Assembly (NCBI GenBank): GCA_933228675.1
Contig: OW121743.1
Span: forward strand, 17,248,384-17,312,383
Length of the DNA: 64,000 bases
Direction: 5' to 3'
Source: Stomorhina lunata
Taxonomy: Eukaryota > Arthropoda > Insecta > Diptera > Rhiniidae
Shown here: positions 13,669-28,650 of the stretch, in pieces
Numbering within the stretch: position 1 is the stretch's first letter
Layout: each line of letters opens with the position of its first letter
Made by a program: the position numbers and the translations under genes
Notes under the pieces: generated by a model
Database searches by the model: none
Told to the model about the DNA's origin: nothing
The model's input: the letters and a program-made list of their open reading frames with translations, nothing else

Positions 13669-14079
13669 ATTCCGAGATTAATCTAAAAACACTGTGAAAA
13701 TAGTATCTATATTAACACTTTCTGAGCCGCTCTATTGAATATACTGAAACACATACATGAAAAAGTTTTCCTTGGAAATACATGTAAGAGGCATGTTTTG
13801 ACATTAAAGACAAACAAAGAAGACAGGAAGTTAAAGAAAACTTTGTAGCAATAAATTTTAAACAAATAAATTCCTTTTGTAAGTTTTAACAACAAAAATA
13901 ATATAAAGAAAAATTTGTTTTTAAACTAAACAAATTCCTTTTATACTCCTAAAATCATTGTTAATTTGTCAGATATCGATTATGTAAATTTTTAAATTCT
14001 AATAAAATTTCTTAAGTCCAATTTAGACTAACTATGAAGCTTGGACCAGGTGTAAGGCATTTTTATTCTTAAAGCTGAA
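13669..14079. other. Non-coding AT-rich spacer
   Basis: AT-rich sequence between MITE copies. The short minus frame at 13707-13895 has no recognisable feature. Nothing is called. Confidence 0.45.
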
Positions 14080-14165
14080 ACCAAACCAAATCGATCGAAA
14101 TGTAAAATATTTCAGAAACATTTGTGTAGCATATTTTTAGGTAAACTAACTAATATATAACATAT
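14080..14165. mobile_element. Truncated left arm of the CGATATCG-type MITE
   Basis: ATCGATCGAAATGTAAAATA followed by the TTTGTGTAGCATA-TTTTTAGG box matches the left arms at 13075, 31207 and 59955. No right arm follows, so this is a truncated copy. Confidence 0.6.
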
Positions 14166-14460
14166 AAGCAAATGCTCTATAATATAAAGATGTTGCACTT
14201 CCATACATTGATTTGTCGTATGGTACCTTCGACAAGTCCCATCAAAAAGAGAGTTTACCGCCTTTACTCTTATTCAGAAACAACTAACGGAGACATTTAT
14301 TCGATGAGGGAAAGCTAAGGCACGCACACGTGCTCATGGTTGCTTGTGCGTTTATGTGTTTTTCATTGTTTTGTATCCACTTTAATGTCACATTTGGCAG
14401 AAAAAATATATAGAGTGCAATATCTTTATATTATAGTCTTTGGTTTAATTCTAAATACTA
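14165..14460 (-). repeat. Dispersed ~245-bp repeat (single inverted copy of the 24.3-25.25-kb family)
   Basis: In reverse complement this matches the repeated module at 24.3-25.25 kb. The matching parts are the GGGACTT-x-TC-AAA box, CATACG-CAAAT, AGTGCAACATCTTTATATTA and the AGTCTTTGGTTT box. It is non-coding. Confidence 0.6.
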
Positions 14461-14650
14461 GTATTCATACAATATATCAATCAAACAATACGTGTATAAG
14501 AAGGTAAAGCCGCTTGGGAATGAGTCCCTCCTCATAGGGATAGGAGGAGGAAGGGGATACATATACCGACACAGTAGATTTATAACTTTAATAAGCCTTG
14601 GTATTACCGCCTCCATTCGAAGTTAACCAGGTGGGATCCTGTCCTGTCAG

Positions 14651-14923
14651 CTTAGATGGAGCAGCAGTCAATATCAAATTTGGATCTGAAAATCATACAC
14701 TGTTCAGTTATGGTTGGCACACGGAATCCATCTTGCAATCATTGATGTTTTTTATGAAAAATTAGTCATAAATTCAGATATGGAAGAATTTGAAACTGAC
14801 GAAAGCCAAGACAATTTTGAAAATGGCGACGATAAAAATTTGAATCATTTAAAACCGATTGCCCATATAAATTTGAACCTAGAGGCTCTTAGAAAAATTG
14901 ATGTGTGTGAAGTTAGATTTTAA
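14651..14923 (+). pseudogene. hAT-like transposase fragment (fossil)
   Basis: The translation from about 14651 gives a DGAAV-x-I-KFG segment. After a frame change near 14706 it continues as LAHGIHLAIIDVFYEK followed by an acidic tail, ending at a stop at 14921-14923. Blocks of the form DGA-x-V-x-x-KFG then Q-L-C-x-AHGIHLAV-x-DVLY are familiar from hAT-related transposases of insects. Here only this core block survives: there is no upstream BED zinc finger, and the downstream catalytic and dimerisation parts are missing. The frame break and the nearby upstream TGA show it is dead. The family call comes from remembered motif resemblance and needs a protein search. Confidence 0.5.
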
Positions 14924-15299
14924 AATTTAATTTTCCAAGACACAAACCCAAATAGTTAACAGAGCTATGTTAAGCACTTAATAGGGGTGCTGTTAAAGGT
15001 AAACAAATTAGCTATCACTTTAAAAGCGATATTTATATACTAAAATCAGCTTAAAAAAAATATTTACAAATGTTTGAGTAAAATTTATTTATACGTTTAA
15101 AATGTCGAAAAAGCCAAAAAGAAAATTCTTAATGATCTTTATGCACTTTGTCCTTTTTTCGAAAATCTTAGGAGATGGGCGGATAAAATTTATTGGATAT
15201 CATTTCATAACGGACCTGAATAAATATCCAATGGTCAAAAGTGTTAACAGTTTGTTTTTTTTTTTTCGGAGGAGTTCCTAATTTTATCCGGTATAAAAT

Positions 15300-17086
<1,787 letters not shown>

Positions 17087-17493
17087 ATATTAATTTAGAG
17101 GTTGCAAAGGGAAATGGCCCTTTACTAGGTCAATTATAAAATGATTTTGATCTTTTAAATTTCTAAAGAAAGCTAACATAAACAGTACGGCGTCTCGAAA
17201 AAATAAAGTTCACCGTACACCATCGAATATAAAGCATTGCTATGAGGCAGTATCGAAAAATTTTTTTTAATTTTTTTCGTCGCACATTGGGGTCGCCAAA
17301 ATACATTTTTCGTTATATCTTCGGCATTTACAGTCGGATCTCGAAGTGTGATATATCGATGTTTTTGTCTCGAGGAGGCCAACATTTTTCTTTAATAGTC
17401 ATTATTCTCAGGTATCCGGTTCTAGTATTTATCTATCAGACCTATGTTCCTACCACCCTAATGTACCACCCTAATATCAGAAAATTAAAGCTC
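17087..17493. repeat. Flank containing an extra direct copy of the foldback arm module
   Basis: The segment 17260-17393 (cacattgggGTCGCCAAAATACA then TTTTCGTTATATCTTCG, CAGTCGGATCT and ATATATCGATGTTTTTGTCT) is repeated in the same orientation at about 17577-17700 and inverted at about 18640-18765. The overlapping open frames on both strands (17173-17385 and 17242-17508) are chance frames. Confidence 0.7.
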
Positions 17494-18833
17494 TTAAAAA
17501 ATCGTTAAACTTTTGCTAAGGAAGTTTTTCGATTTTTCAAACCGATCTATTACAAACAAGGAATTTCTTATTTTGCCGCACATAGGGATCGCCAAAATAC
17601 ATTTTTCGTTATATCTTCGCCATTTACTGTCGGATCTTAAAGTGTAATATATCGATGTTTTTGTCTAACGAAGGCCAATGTTTTGCGATATTAATACATT
17701 CTTCTTGCGATATTAATACATTCTTCTACACAGTACCTACCCAATATATCTTAACTCATACAAAGGCATAGATAAGCTGTGAAAATAATTAAGTTTGGTA
17801 AATAAAACTATCAACAGAAAGTATTTTCCTTATGTTAGCTGGTATTTCGATTACATCTATGTAATGTAATGCTTCAGCAGTTCTTTCATTAAGAATTGCA
17901 AGCATGGCGGCTCAGTCAAAAAAAAATTCTGGAAAAATTGTGGACCGGGTGGAAAAAGTAAACGTTATTTTCTATGGGCAGACGAAGCATTTGTTGAACC
18001 CAAGATATATGATCTATTGGAATGGCTGGAGGTTGGATTTCACAAGAACCAGAATGGCGGATAAAATAAAAGCGGAGAGTTCGGGAGGCTGTTGTTTATT
18101 AAAATCAATTTTTAATAGTTTATAATTAAATTAAACACAACGCGATTAAATGTTATACAGACACAGACGAAATTCAAACAATTATTTCGTGGATAAAACG
18201 AATAGCAAGACAAACTAAGAGACTGTTTGGGTATTTACACTGTAAATTTGTACATGATATTTTTTCACAATTTTAAATAAATACGAGAACGGATATCTGA
18301 GATCAATGATTATTATAAAAAAAAAGTACTAGAAGAATGTACTTGAGGTCAATGATTATAAAACTAAACTTAATTATTTTCACAGCTTATCTATGCCTTT
18401 AAACAGACACTGAACGTTTTGTTCATGTAGTACATTAATCTGCCTTGGCTGTCACTGGTGAGCAAGCCATGGGCCACATTTTTTCAGAACTTGAGAGCCA
18501 TCAAAAATACAGCAAACTTAGATCTTTTCAAAACATAATTGATTACAAGATTTAAAATTTTTATAATTCTTGTTGTATGATTTAAAATATCTTGGGTAAG
18601 TACTATGTAGAAGAATGTATTTAAGCTCAATAATTAATATCGCAAAATGGCCTTCGTTAGACAAAAACATCGATATATTACACTTTAAGATCCGACAGTA
18701 AATGGCGAAGATATAACGAAAAATGTATTTTGGCGATCCCTATGTGCGGCAAAATAAGAAATTCCTTGTTTGTAATAGATCGGTTTGAAAAATCGAAAAA
18801 CTTCCTTAGTAAAAGTTTAAAGATTTTTTAAAA
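17494..18833. mobile_element. Foldback-like element with long inverted arms
   Basis: The arms 17494-17803 and 18360-18833 are inverted copies. Matching pairs include CGTTAAACTTTTGCTAAGGA with its complement near 18810-18830, the GATCGCCAAAATACATTTTT box, TTTGTCTAACGAAGGCC, and GGCATAGATAAGCTGTG with its complement near 18375-18395. The right arm carries about 170 bp (18405-18580) that the left arm lacks. The ~550-bp centre holds a small open frame (see 17904-18125). Long arms with a short centre fit foldback or degenerate cut-and-paste transposons. No terminal target duplication was established. Confidence 0.65.
17904..18125 (+). CDS. Small open frame in the foldback-like element, possibly frameshifted
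   Basis: A 73-residue frame starts at an ATG (MAAQSKKNSGK...) and lies between the inverted arms. A run of nine A's at 17918-17926 is followed by a competing frame that reads more like protein: K-K-K-FWKNCGPGGKSKRYFLWADE, then AFVEPKIYDLLEWLEVGF, ending at a stop near 18059. This suggests a one-base slip in the A-run of an originally continuous frame. The FW-x-x-C....YFLWADE pattern loosely recalls GRF-type zinc fingers, but the cysteine spacing is not convincing. I do not recognise the protein. It may be remnant transposon coding sequence or a captured host fragment. Confidence 0.3.
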   Translation: MAAQSKKNSGKIVDRVEKVNVIFYGQTKHLLNPRYMIYWNGWRLDFTRTRMADKIKAESSGGCCLLKSIFNSL

Positions 18834-18927
18834 CTTATGTAAAATTAATTTAAAGACAAATTTAATTAAAAAAAAATTGCCAAAATGGTAATTACAAAAT
18901 TAAAAATTTTCTATTAAAACATTTATA

Positions 18928-20835
18928 AAAGAAAAGTTTTCTATAAAAAAGTTGAGGATATAAAGACGTTTCTATAGAAAAGTTAATGATAGAAAGACAC
19001 TTCTATAGAAAACTTGGCAATAGGAAGACATTTCTATAAAAAAGTTGACGATAGGAAGAAATTTCTATAGAAAAGTTGACGATAGGAAGACATTTCTATA
19101 GAAAAGTTGACGACATGAAGACATTTCTATAGAAAAGTTGACGATTGGAAGACATTTCTATAGAAAAGTTGACGATAGGAAGACATTTCTATATAAAAGT
19201 TGACGATAAGAAGACATTTCTATAGGAAGTTGACGATAGAAAGACATTTCTATAGAAAAGTTGACGACAGAAAGACATTTCTATAGAAAAGTTGACCGAG
19301 AGGAAGACATTTCTATAGAAAAGTTGACCGAGAGGAAGACAATTCTATAGAAAAGTTGACCGAGAGGAAGACAATTCTATAGAAAAGTTGATGACAGGAA
19401 GACTTTTCTATAGAAAAGTTGACGATAGGAAGACTTTTCTATAGAAAAATTGACGATAGGATGACTTTTCTATAGAAAAGTTGACGATAGGATGACTTTT
19501 CTATAGAAAAGTTGACAATAGGATGACTTTTCTATAGAAAAGTGTACGATAGGATGACTTTTCTATAGAAAAGTTGACGATAGGATGACTTTTCTATTGA
19601 AAAGTTGACGTAGGATGACTTTTCTATTGAAAAGTTGACGTAGGATGACTTTTCTATAGAAAAGTCGACGATAGGATGACTTTTCTATAGAAAAGTTGAC
19701 AATAGGATGACTTTTCTATAAAAAAGTTGACGATAGGATGACTTTTTTATAGAAAAGTCGACGATTGGATGACTTTTCTATAGAAAAGTTGACAATAGGA
19801 AAACTTTTCTATAGAAAAGTTGACGAAAGGATGACTTTTCTCTAGAAAAGTTGACGATAGGATGACTTTTCTATAGTAAAGTTTACGATAGGATGACTTT
19901 TCTATAGAAAAGTTTACGATAGGATGACTTTTCTATAGAAAAGTTGACGATAGGATGACTTTTCTATAGAAAAGTTGACGATAGGATGACTTTTCTATAG
20001 AAAAGTTGACGATAGGATGACTTTTCTATAGAAAAGTTGACGATAGGATGACTTTTCTATAGAAAAGTTGACGATAGGGTGACTTTTCTATAGAAAAGTT
20101 GACGATAGGGTGACTTTTCTATAGAAAAGTTGACGATAGGATGACTTTTCTATAGAAAAGTTGACGATAGGATGACTTTTCTATAGAAAAGTTGACGATA
20201 GGATGACTTTTCTATAGAAAAGTTGACGATAGGATGACTTTTCTATAGAAAAGTTGACGATAGGAAGACTTTTCTATAGAAAAGTTGACGATAGGAAGAC
20301 TTTTCTATAGAAAAGTTGACGATAGGAAGACTTTTCTATAGAAAGGTTGACGATAGGAAGACTTTTCTATAGAAAAGTTGACGATAGGGAGACTTTTCTA
20401 TAGAAAAGTTGACGATAGGATGACTTTTCTATAGAAAAGTTGACGATAGGATGACTTTTCTATAGAAAAGTTGACGATAGGATGACTTTTCTATAGAAAA
20501 GTTGACGATAGGATGACTTTTCTATAGAAAAGTTGACGATAGGATGACTTTTCTATAGAAAAGTTGACGATAGGATGACTTTTCTATAGAAAAGTTGACG
20601 ATAGGATGACTTTTCTATAGAAAAGTTGACGATAGGATGACGATAGGAAGACTTTTCTATAGAAAAGTTGACAACAGGAAGACTTTTCTATAGAAAAGTT
20701 GACGATAGGAAACTTTTCTGTAGAAAAGTTGACGATAGGAAAACTTTTCTGTAGAAAGGTTGACGATAGGAAAACATTTCTATAGAATAGTTGAAAATAG
20801 GAATACATTTCTATAGAATAGTTGACAATAGAAAA
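18928..20835. repeat. 31-bp satellite, block B, palindromic CTATAG core
   Basis: About 61 units of 31 bp, each made of GTTGACGATAGGATGAC joined to TTTTCTATAGAAAA. The first third is more variable (GGAAGACATTT in place of GGATGACTTTT). The middle is highly homogeneous and the end degenerates again. One isolated unit lies at about 21066-21108. The first half of the unit is shared with block E2 (62205-63055), which differs mainly in the GG-x6-TTT linker. The minus frame at 20584-20808 is a repeat artefact. Confidence 0.98.
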
Positions 20836-21204
20836 TATAAATAAAATTTTATTTCATTAAGATTAGGGTTGGTTTTAAAATAAGTTTCTAGAAGCGAAAT
20901 AAATTCCTAATTAAAATATTGTTGCATTTCAATTTAAGCTAATTTTGTAAGCTTGCATCAGCATTTTAATTAGTTAAAATCCCTAAACAACTAAACAAGT
21001 TATGACTAATTTTCCGCCACAACCTCTGAATTAATATCAATCATACGCCCTCCGAACCAATTTTTTGAAAAGTTGAGGATAAGCAAATATTTCTATAGAA
21101 AAGTTGACGAATAGTAGCAGATTAATTTCTAAATTGGTTACTGGATAAGGTTTTAGATTTAGTTTTTGATTCGGTTCTTAAATCAGCTCTTAATTAAGCT
21201 CTGG
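20836..21204. other. Spacer with one recurring 17-bp motif
   Basis: AT-rich non-coding sequence. It holds attaatatcaatcatacg at 21030-21047 and a single satellite-like unit near 21066-21108. The rest is unremarkable. Confidence 0.5.
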
Positions 21205-22715
21205 CCTTAGTTCTAAGTTTAGTTCCAGTTTAGATTATGTTTTATAGTAAATTTTAAATTAAGCTCTTTACAAACTCTTTTGCAAATTTTCCAACTGTGG
21301 CTTAACATTAGGCAATAATCGAATATTTGTTAATAGTGGTTCCATGCTTACACTTTGGGGGTTCTATTGATTTCGTTTACCCAAATAAACAAATTATATT
21401 TGCATGATTATTCACATCATGTGGTATATATTTTCTAATATCTATTTCATTATAATACATATTAGCTATTGCATGTATTCAGTGTAATCACTTAGGGAAA
21501 ATTTAAGTAGATAGGAAAAATTTTGTAAATAATTTAGGACTTAAGGGATACAAGATTTTACTTAAAAGACTATTTATTTGCTTTAAATTGCCTTAATTAG
21601 TTAAATCAAAGTCAATATTTTTTAATTTACATTATCAGTTAAATGTCTAACTTCTGCATTTTCTAAAGTAAATTAGAGATTATTAAAACTAATTTAGATT
21701 GATGTCCAACGTTAACATAATTGTATTTAAATTGGCTACAAATTGTTGTTTTAATTTAAATTATTGAAACTCATTTCTATGTAATTCATGTAATAATAAC
21801 ACTGTGAAACAGCCAGCCAAACGAGGTGCAATGTAAAGAAAATGTCAATAAAATTTGTTTGGTTTCTTTGTCTTATAAAACTTTGACTTAGCAATTTAAA
21901 TTTTTTACATAATTCTTATTTAGTCTGTAAAATCTTAGAATATAAGGTGGATTTTTGGGTTATGGTGTTATAGCACTGAGCAATAACCAGCCAAACGAAG
22001 TGAGAAATGTAGAGAAAAATTCAATCAATTTTTTTGTCGTGTTTTGTGAGTCTTATCAAACTTTGATTTAGCTTTATACTGTTTTTTCTTACATAATTCT
22101 TATTTAGTGCATCAAAATTTAGTGCGCCAAGGTAGATTTTTGGGTAATTTATGGTGTTAGATCCAGACAAGCGAATTGAAATGTGGAAAAAAATTCAATT
22201 GAAATTTTCGCTTTTTTTTTGTCTTGTCAAACTTTGACTTAGCGAATTACTGCTTTTTTCCTACATAATTCTAATTTAGTGCATCAAAATTTGTAATATA
22301 GGGTAAATTTTTGGTTTATTTATGGTATAATAACATCGAGCGATTACCAGTCAAACGAAGCGGAAAGTAAAGAAAAATTCAAAATTCTTATAAAACTTTG
22401 GCGAATTACTGTTTTTTTACATAATTCTTATTTAGTGCGTAAAAATTTAGAAAATAAGGTAGATTTTGGGTTTAGTAGAAATGGGCCTAACTAACTTCTC
22501 TAAGGCTTTAAGGCAACATTGTCACTGTTGATTTTTGAGATATTATCAATAATTTTTTAAATACTCTAATCAAGATCATGTTCTAACTTTAATATCTAGT
22601 GCAATACTTTCTGTTTAAATTCTTGAAATAAAAGATCCTTTGTTTAAATATTTGTTTATGGAGCTTAAGGGATTTAATTATTTATTAGTTGAAGTGTAAC
22701 GAGAAAGATATTGTT
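21205..22715 (+). repeat. Large dispersed repeat, copy 1 (left arm of an inverted pair)
   Basis: This ~1.5-kb segment matches 31750-35690 in reverse complement over its whole length. Matching landmarks are ACAAACTCTT near 21262, CACTTTGGGGGTTCTATTGA near 21351, CAAATTATATTTGCATGATT near 21391, the ~170-bp tandem part (21790-22480), GGCTTTAAGGCAACATTGTC near 22509, and TATGGAGCTTAAGGGATTTA near 22657. It has no coding content. The opposite copy contains a 2.1-kb satellite just after the GGCAACATTGTC landmark that is absent here. Confidence 0.8.
21790..22480 (+). repeat. ~170-bp tandem repeat within copy 1
   Basis: About four diverged units. Each has AGCCAAACGA-G, then TCAA-x-AATTT, CTTTGACTTAGC, TACATAATTCTTATTTAGTG and a TAGATTTTTGGGT-TATGGTG box. 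The same units, inverted, make up 34140-35095. Confidence 0.8.
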
Positions 22716-23084
22716 TTCTATTATTTATGTTTTGTAAACAAATTTTCAACATTTTCTTCTGTTTAAATTATGAATAATTTAAGTAATTGTGGACAATATC
22801 TATAAAAAGTGAATTGATGCTTCAATCTATATAAATAACCAAGTAATTTATAATTTAAAGGTAATTTAAATATTGATGATAATGACTTATAATAGAAGAA
22901 AATGAAGTATTTTAAAAATTGAATATTCTTTTAATTTTTAGAATTTTGTTTTTAACCAAAGAATTTTTAAAATGTATTGCACTAAGATCCCAATTTATTG
23001 CAATTATTATACCCTTCACCAATAGGCGAAAGGGTATTATAAGTTTCGACTCGGAATCGGGAGGAGAATCGATTAAGCGATGCC

Positions 23085-23411
<327 letters not shown>

Positions 23412-23688
23412 GAAGTCAAGTTTCTAAAGCCCCTGGAAGATGGGCCTACGTAAATTATATATCAGATTTTGAGAAATTCTCCCGCAATCAAAATCGATTT
23501 ATAAACACCCGAAATATCGAAAAATACCAAAAATTAGACGAAAATTTTAAAATTTCTTGAGTGAAAAACACTTTTAAATAACAAGAATAAAATATACTCA
23601 TGGTTTACAAGTGATAATATTTTATATATCAGATTTTAGGAAATGGTTCCCCAAAGCATTATGTTTCAAAATCAGTCAATAAACAACT

Positions 23689-24090
23689 GAGATATCGCCA
23701 AAACACTAAATTTGATGCATCGCAAATTGCCCAAAGTACGCATTAGAGAAAGTTAGTTGAAAAATGAAATGCGGAAATAGGAAAAACCATCTTCCTGGAG
23801 CACGGACATACATAAATTTTACATCAGATTCCTCCGCCAAGCACGTTATTAAATTTTATTAAAATCGGTATATAAACAACTGAGATATCGCCAAAACACT
23901 AAATTTGATGCATCGCAAATTGCCCAAAGTACGCATTAGAGAAAGTTAGTTGAAAAATGAAATGCGGAAATAGGAAAAACCATCTTCCTGGAGCACGGAC
24001 ATACATAAATTTTACATCAGATTCCTCCGCCAAGCACGTTATTAAATTTTATTAAAATCGGTATATAAACAACTGAGATATCGCCAAAAC
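23689..24090. repeat. 193-bp tandem duplication
   Basis: The box GAGATATCGCCAAAACACTA starts at 23689, 23882 and 24075, a constant 193-bp step. By eye the two full units between these points are identical, so the duplication is recent. A third unit starts at 24075 but diverges after about 25 bp. Confidence 0.9.
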
Positions 24091-24299
24091 ACTACTTGTG
24101 ATGTGCAGCAAATTGCCGAAAGTACGTGTCTAAGAAATTTTTAGCGATATCTCAGATGTTTATATACCGATTGTGATAAAATTTGACAGGGTTCTTTCTA
24201 AATCTGATACATAAACTCCACAATTCCGCTGATTATGAATACCATTCAAATTGTACCGATCAGGAGAATCGATTTCGTGACGTCCGTCTGTCTGTGTGT

Positions 24300-25255
24300 A
24301 TGTCTGCCTTAGCTTTCCCTCATTAGATAATCGTCTCCATTAATTGTTTCCGAATGGAGTAAAAGCGGTATACTTTTCTTTTTATGGGACTTATCAAAAA
24401 GACCATACGCCAAATCAATGTGTAGAAGTGCAACATCTTTATATTATAAAGTCTTTGGTTTCACATTTGCCTTTAAGTGGATAATGAACAATGATAGAAT
24501 ATAAACGCAGAAACAAACATGTATTTCATGAGCACGTGTGTGTGCCTTAGTTTTATCTCATTGGACGTTAGTATTCTTTAGTTGTTTTCAATCAAGAGTA
24601 AAAGTGGTATATTCTTTATCTATGGGACTTTTCAAAAAGACCATACGGCAAATCAATGTATGGAAGTGCAACAACTTTGGTTACGCATTTGCCTTTTAAA
24701 TGCATAAAGAACAATGAAAGCATATAAACGCACAAACAAACATACATTTCATTGCATAATCGTCTCCATTAGTTGTTTCCGAATAAAAGTAAAAGCGGTA
24801 TAATATTTGTTTATGGGACTTCTCAAGAAGACCATACGGCAAATGAATGTGTAGAAGTGCAACAACTTTATTTTATAAAGTCTTTGGTTTCACATTTTTC
24901 TTAGTTCCGTCGCGTCGTCTCTATTAGTTGTTTTTTATGAGACTTATCAAAAAGACCATACGGCGAATAAATGTATGGAACAACGACATCTTTATAAGGG
25001 TATTTCGTTCCACATTAGTTGTTTCCGAATAAGAGTAAAAGCGGTATAATCTCCTTTTATGGGACTTATCAAAAAGACCATACAGCAATTCAATGTATGA
25101 AAGTGCAACATCTTTATATTACAGAGTCTTTGGTTTCACATTTTTCTTAGTTTCATGAGATTTATCAAAAAGACCATACAGCAAATCATTCTATGAAAGT
25201 GCAAAACCTTTATATTATAGAGTCTAGAGTTTCACATTTGTCTTAATGTTCATCT
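24300..25255 (+). repeat. Cluster of a ~245-bp repeat, full and partial copies
   Basis: At least six copies of a GGGACTTATCAAAAAGACCA box occur near 24387, 24626, 24816, 24929, 25064 and 25150. They are joined with CATACGGCAAATCAATGTA, AAGTGCAACATCTTTATATT and the AGTCTTTGGTTTCACATTT box. Copies differ by internal deletions. Inverted single copies occur at 14165-14460 and about 26220-26300. It is non-coding. Confidence 0.75.
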
Positions 25256-26547
25256 TCTTCTTCTGTTATCCTTGACTCCCAGTGGATCATAGGACCTCAA
25301 AAGTTACAGGGTTCATATTCATATGTTAGGTCTTGACCAACTTTTATATACTTTTCTTATTCTTGATATAAATATTTCTTTATAAAAATAATTTATATTT
25401 ATAAAATTTTTGCTTAAAATCTCTTTTAACATTTGAAATTATTTAGTCTTCCAATATCTTTCTACCTTGTAAAAAATATTTTATTTGCTTTTGATTTTTG
25501 TCAATTACTCGAGGTCCTTTTAATTCCTTTTTTTTTGTAAAACAAGCTTATTATTATTTTGTTTTCATGACCTTTTCCATATTTTTTTTTTATTATTTTT
25601 TCATATTTTTTTCTTAATTATTTAAATTTTTCTACCACAAACTATTCCCTTAATATTCTTATAAATGTCCATTATCATAAAACTATTTCTTTCTTTTTTG
25701 GCTTTTACTTTAACATAAATTTTATTGCCAGCTTTAAACAAAATCAACTTTTACAGTTGACTTATCCTTAAGAATTCTTTTTTCGACTCAGTCCTTTTTA
25801 CTTTTGTTTTTTGTCCTTGTTATTTAGTTTTTGTCCTGATGATGATAATGTAAATGATGATAATTATGATGTTGACGCTGATAATGATGGAGACCATAAT
25901 TAGTGTTGTTTACTTTAATGACATTTTCCTTTTTTTTCGTTGTTTTTAATTTTTATTTTGCTATTTCCTCATCTATTATATTTTTTAATTCCTTACTTTT
26001 GAGTGGAAATTTTTAACATAAATTTTTTTGTTTTTTTTATTGAAAAGTATAAAAGGGACAAAGAAAACGAAAAGAAAGTAATATTTAAATTTGATACAAA
26101 AAAAAAAAAAAAAAAAAACAATTCAAAATGTCAATTACCATGAGATAAAAAAATATTTAAGTTGAAAAAACTGATTTCTTTTCAACTTAAATGTTGTTTT
26201 TTTTTATATAGTATAATAAAACATTGATTTGCCGTCTGGTCGTTTTGAAAAATCCCATAAAAAATAACGCTTTTACTTTTATTCAGAAATAACTATTGGC
26301 TAAACTGAAAAATATTTTAGAATCTAAACGGGACCATATCTGTATAAGATGATTACATCCCCCTTTTGTCTTTTTATCTCAGTATATTTGACTGTCTATT
26401 AATTCTTTTCTACTTGTGTCTAAGTTCTTGCCTAATTATATTCTAGTTCTTTTCTAGTTCAAACTTTTTTCTTGTACCCTTTTAAAATCCCAAAAAAACG
26501 AAACAACTTTCAATTTTTTGTCTGTACAAAAAAGCACATATTAAAAC
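25256..26547. other. T-rich non-coding spacer
   Basis: Pyrimidine-rich sequence with GAT-type trinucleotides near 25840-25890, a run of about 20 A's near 26099, and one inverted partial copy of the ~245-bp repeat at about 26220-26300. No gene is supported. Confidence 0.5.
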
Positions 26548-28416
<1,869 letters not shown>

Positions 28417-28650
28417 GTTTACTTAAATAAACTTTTATTCATCTATTCGTCGTTCTTTTAAGGTTTTTGTTGCCATTGTAGTTGCCATAGCTATTGCCGG
28501 CAAAGCAACAAAGGCAAAAAAAAAAAAATTAGTTGAGTGTTGCTAGATATTCATTATTTCCCCAGTTATAAATGATGAAAGAATGTTTCTATAAAGTCAT
28601 CTAAATACTTAATAGTTCAACAACTGAGTTAACAAGTGCATAAATAACTA

